From: an uncultured Lachnospiraceae bacterium
GTDB taxonomy: Bacteria > Bacillota > Clostridia > Lachnospirales > Lachnospiraceae
Reading direction: 5' to 3'
DNA length: 64,000 bases
Assembly (NCBI GenBank): GCA_900315945.1
Contig: ONAZ01000002.1
Span: 124,001-188,000, forward strand
The position numbers and the translations under genes were made by a program. The notes beneath the pieces were generated by a model. It had not been told where the DNA came from. It saw only the letters and a list, made by a program, of their open reading frames with translations, and did not search any database. Below are positions 62,778 to 64,000 of the stretch, in pieces. Position 1 is the first letter of the stretch. Each line of letters begins with the position of its first letter.

Positions 62778-63635
62778 TTATTTATTGATAAATTCTCTTA
62801 ATCTTGGCATCTTTGCTTTCGCCGATGCAACTCCATTATCATATAACATTTCCATAACTTCAGTATCAGTCTTATAAGTATTAAGGGGAATCAAAGGCGA
62901 AGGGTAATATACGAAAGCCTTCCCTTCCTTCTCAAGCTTCCTAATCTTATAAAGAGAACGATTGTAATTAAGGTGTCGTCTGTCTAAGGCACGTTTTATA
63001 TCAGGATATTCCTTTAAGAAACGTGTATAAACGCGCTTATGCTTCTGGGGTCTCATAACATAGCCTCTAGGCTTAGACATTAGCACGATGAACTTATCAC
63101 AGCCATCTTCAATCATCTTATTAATAGGAAGAGAGTCTGCCACCCCTCCATCAAAATAATTAACCCCATCTATCTCTATAGGCTTACAAAGGGCTGGCAA
63201 AGCTGAACTTGCCATAACCACTTCGTAATTATCTTTCTTCATATCTGACTTATCAAAATAAGTGGCTTTTCCTCTCTCGTTTGTTGCAACAACCGTAAGT
63301 TGGCATGGGTTTTCAACTAAAGCTTCATAATCTAAGGGATCTTTGCCACCTGAATTAGATAAATCTCCGTAAATGTATTGTAATCCAAATAAAGAACCGC
63401 TTTCTACAAGGCTCTTAACCCCAAAATATTCTGGATCTTTTGAATGTTCACAATAAAATCTCTTGTTACGTCCTCTCTGCTTTGCAACAAAGGATGCTGC
63501 ATTAGCAGAACCAGCAGATACTCCATAACAGCTATCTATGTTAACCTCTTCATCTAAAAATACATCTAACACTCCTGCTGAAAATGCGCATTTCATGCCA
63601 CCACCTTCAACAAGAAGACCTACTTTATTAGCCAT
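62778..63635 (-). CDS. Patatin-like phospholipase
   Basis: 285 residues. VGLLVEGGGMKCAFSAGVLD gives the glycine-rich oxyanion site, YGVSAGSANAAS carries the GxSxG nucleophile, and YFDGGVADSLP has the Asp of the catalytic dyad (DGG form). It is in the YjjU-like group of bacterial patatins, which hydrolyse acyl esters. The length is typical. There is no signal peptide. An AAGGAAGGA site lies before the ATG. Confidence 0.92.
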   Translation of the reverse strand: MANKVGLLVEGGGMKCAFSAGVLDVFLDEEVNIDSCYGVSAGSANAASFVAKQRGRNKRFYCEHSKDPEYFGVKSLVESGSLFGLQYIYGDLSNSGGKDPLDYEALVENPCQLTVVATNERGKATYFDKSDMKKDNYEVVMASSALPALCKPIEIDGVNYFDGGVADSLPINKMIEDGCDKFIVLMSKPRGYVMRPQKHKRVYTRFLKEYPDIKRALDRRHLNYNRSLYKIRKLEKEGKAFVYYPSPLIPLNTYKTDTEVMEMLYDNGVASAKAKMPRLREFINK

Positions 63636-63694
63636 ATGACTTACTTCCTTCCTTACACAACTAAGATATTATAGCACAAAAGTATAAAAAAGTG

Positions 63695-63723
63695 TTGAAT
63701 AATTGATTAAGTTATGGTATTCT
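63695..63723 (+). promoter_or_regulatory. Promoter of tRNA-Leu
   Basis: TTGAAT and TATTCT are 17 bases apart, 22 bases upstream of the tRNA. Confidence 0.68.
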
Positions 63724-63745
63724 ATCATTCGTGTGAAAAACACGT

Positions 63746-63828
63746 GCGGATGTGGCGGAACTGGCAGACGCGCAAGATTTAGGTTCTTGTGCCCTCGTGG
63801 TGTGCAGGTTCGATTCCTGTCATCCGCA
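63746..63828 (+). tRNA. tRNA-Leu (anticodon TAG)
   Basis: 83 bases. The acceptor stem GCGGATG/CATCCGC with discriminator A, the D arm GGCGGAACTGGCAGACGC, the anticodon arm CAAGA-TTTAGGT-TCTTG, a long variable arm (TGCCCTCGTGGTGT) and the T arm GGTTCGATTCC are all clear. The anticodon TAG reads CUA and, by wobble, other CUN leucine codons. CCA is not encoded. Confidence 0.95.
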
Positions 63829-63837
63829 GAAACGTTG

Positions 63838-63870
63838 AAAACAGTGGGTTTGTCCACTGTTTTTCTTTTT
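63838..63870 (+). terminator. Terminator of tRNA-Leu
   Basis: AAACAGTGG pairs with CCACTGTTT around a six-base loop and is followed by TTCTTTTTT. Confidence 0.85.
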
Positions 63871-64000
63871 TCAAAATTCTTTTAAAAAATGCGATTTTTC
63901 ATTTTTCCATCCTTTTTTCCATCCTTCTATGTCAAACATTCCATATTTTACCATTCCTAGCAGCTCACGACTTCGCAGGTCTGCCCGAATTCTACAGACC
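63871..64000 (-). other. Possible C-terminal end of an unknown gene at the window edge
   Basis: One minus-strand frame stays open for 42 codons from the edge to a TGA at 63871-63873. The translation has GMVKYGMFDIEGWKK and no family I recognise. It lies directly against tRNA-Leu, a common integration site, but no recombinase motif is visible. Confidence 0.2.

Noticed and set aside
1-64000. CRISPR array, insertion sequence or prophage
   Set aside because: No regularly spaced repeats, transposase motifs or phage structural genes were seen on either strand.

Overview
The window is low-GC DNA from an anaerobic Gram-positive bacterium, most likely a clostridium of the Lachnospiraceae type. Support comes from the gene families present: an NADH-linked trimeric [FeFe] hydrogenase, a Veg protein, an LCP wall-polymer ligase, a standalone YjfB-like protein, DUF2304/DUF6020/DUF2142 membrane proteins and an ApgM-type protein next to homoserine dehydrogenase. 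AGGAG-type ribosome binding sites and TTGACA/TATAAT-type promoters are easy to see. The species call is inference; no rRNA or marker gene settles it.

Layout. 1-6.4 kb is housekeeping: the start of thioredoxin reductase, a YjfB-like small protein, RidA, a CvfB-type S1 protein, an acyl-ACP thioesterase, tRNA-Gln, and an ACT protein-homoserine dehydrogenase-ApgM/kinase group for threonine synthesis. From about 46.0 kb down to 6.4 kb nearly everything lies on the minus strand and forms one large surface-polysaccharide island. Its right end has a GT2, UDP-galactopyranose mutase, a DUF2142 protein, a GH2 hydrolase, RmlA and RmlC. The middle has three secreted proteins, an NAD-dependent sugar epimerase, an MBOAT/AlgX-like O-acylation pair, GT-C and DUF6020 membrane proteins and a double-domain GT2. 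The export core is an ABC transporter whose ATPase carries a carbohydrate-binding tail, next to a methyltransferase, a kinase with a coiled coil, and a RgpF rhamnan protein. The left end has an amidase, a glucosaminidase, DPM1-like GT2s and an acyltransferase. Promoters are visible near 46.1, 32.1 and 24.7 kb.

The part most worth following up is the export core. A separate methyltransferase and kinase stand beside a Wzt that has a glycan-binding tail, which is the arrangement of the Gram-negative O8/O9a system, where WbdD caps the chain and Wzt recognises the cap. Here it appears split in two in a Gram-positive genome with a RgpF-type polymer. Three secreted enzymes of the same island (amidase, SGNH hydrolase, transglutaminase) end in one common module of about 180 residues, which may hold them on the surface.

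46.2-56.1 kb holds TrkH, endonuclease III, a histidine phosphatase and a GT2 on the plus strand, then HtrA, LCP, Veg and a chemotaxis receptor on the minus strand, then cardiolipin synthase. 56.2-60.4 kb is the hydrogenase operon (hydC-hydB-hydA order of transcription). 60.6-63.6 kb has an EF-hand-like protein, a CPBP membrane protein and a patatin. tRNA-Leu closes the window.

Non-coding structure is notable: three large imperfect palindromes (about 213, 91 and 243 bp) fill gaps between tandem genes, and a 12-bp inverted repeat surrounds a strong promoter in the middle of the polysaccharide island. No insertion sequence, CRISPR array or rRNA was seen. No gene-free gap exceeds 300 bases.
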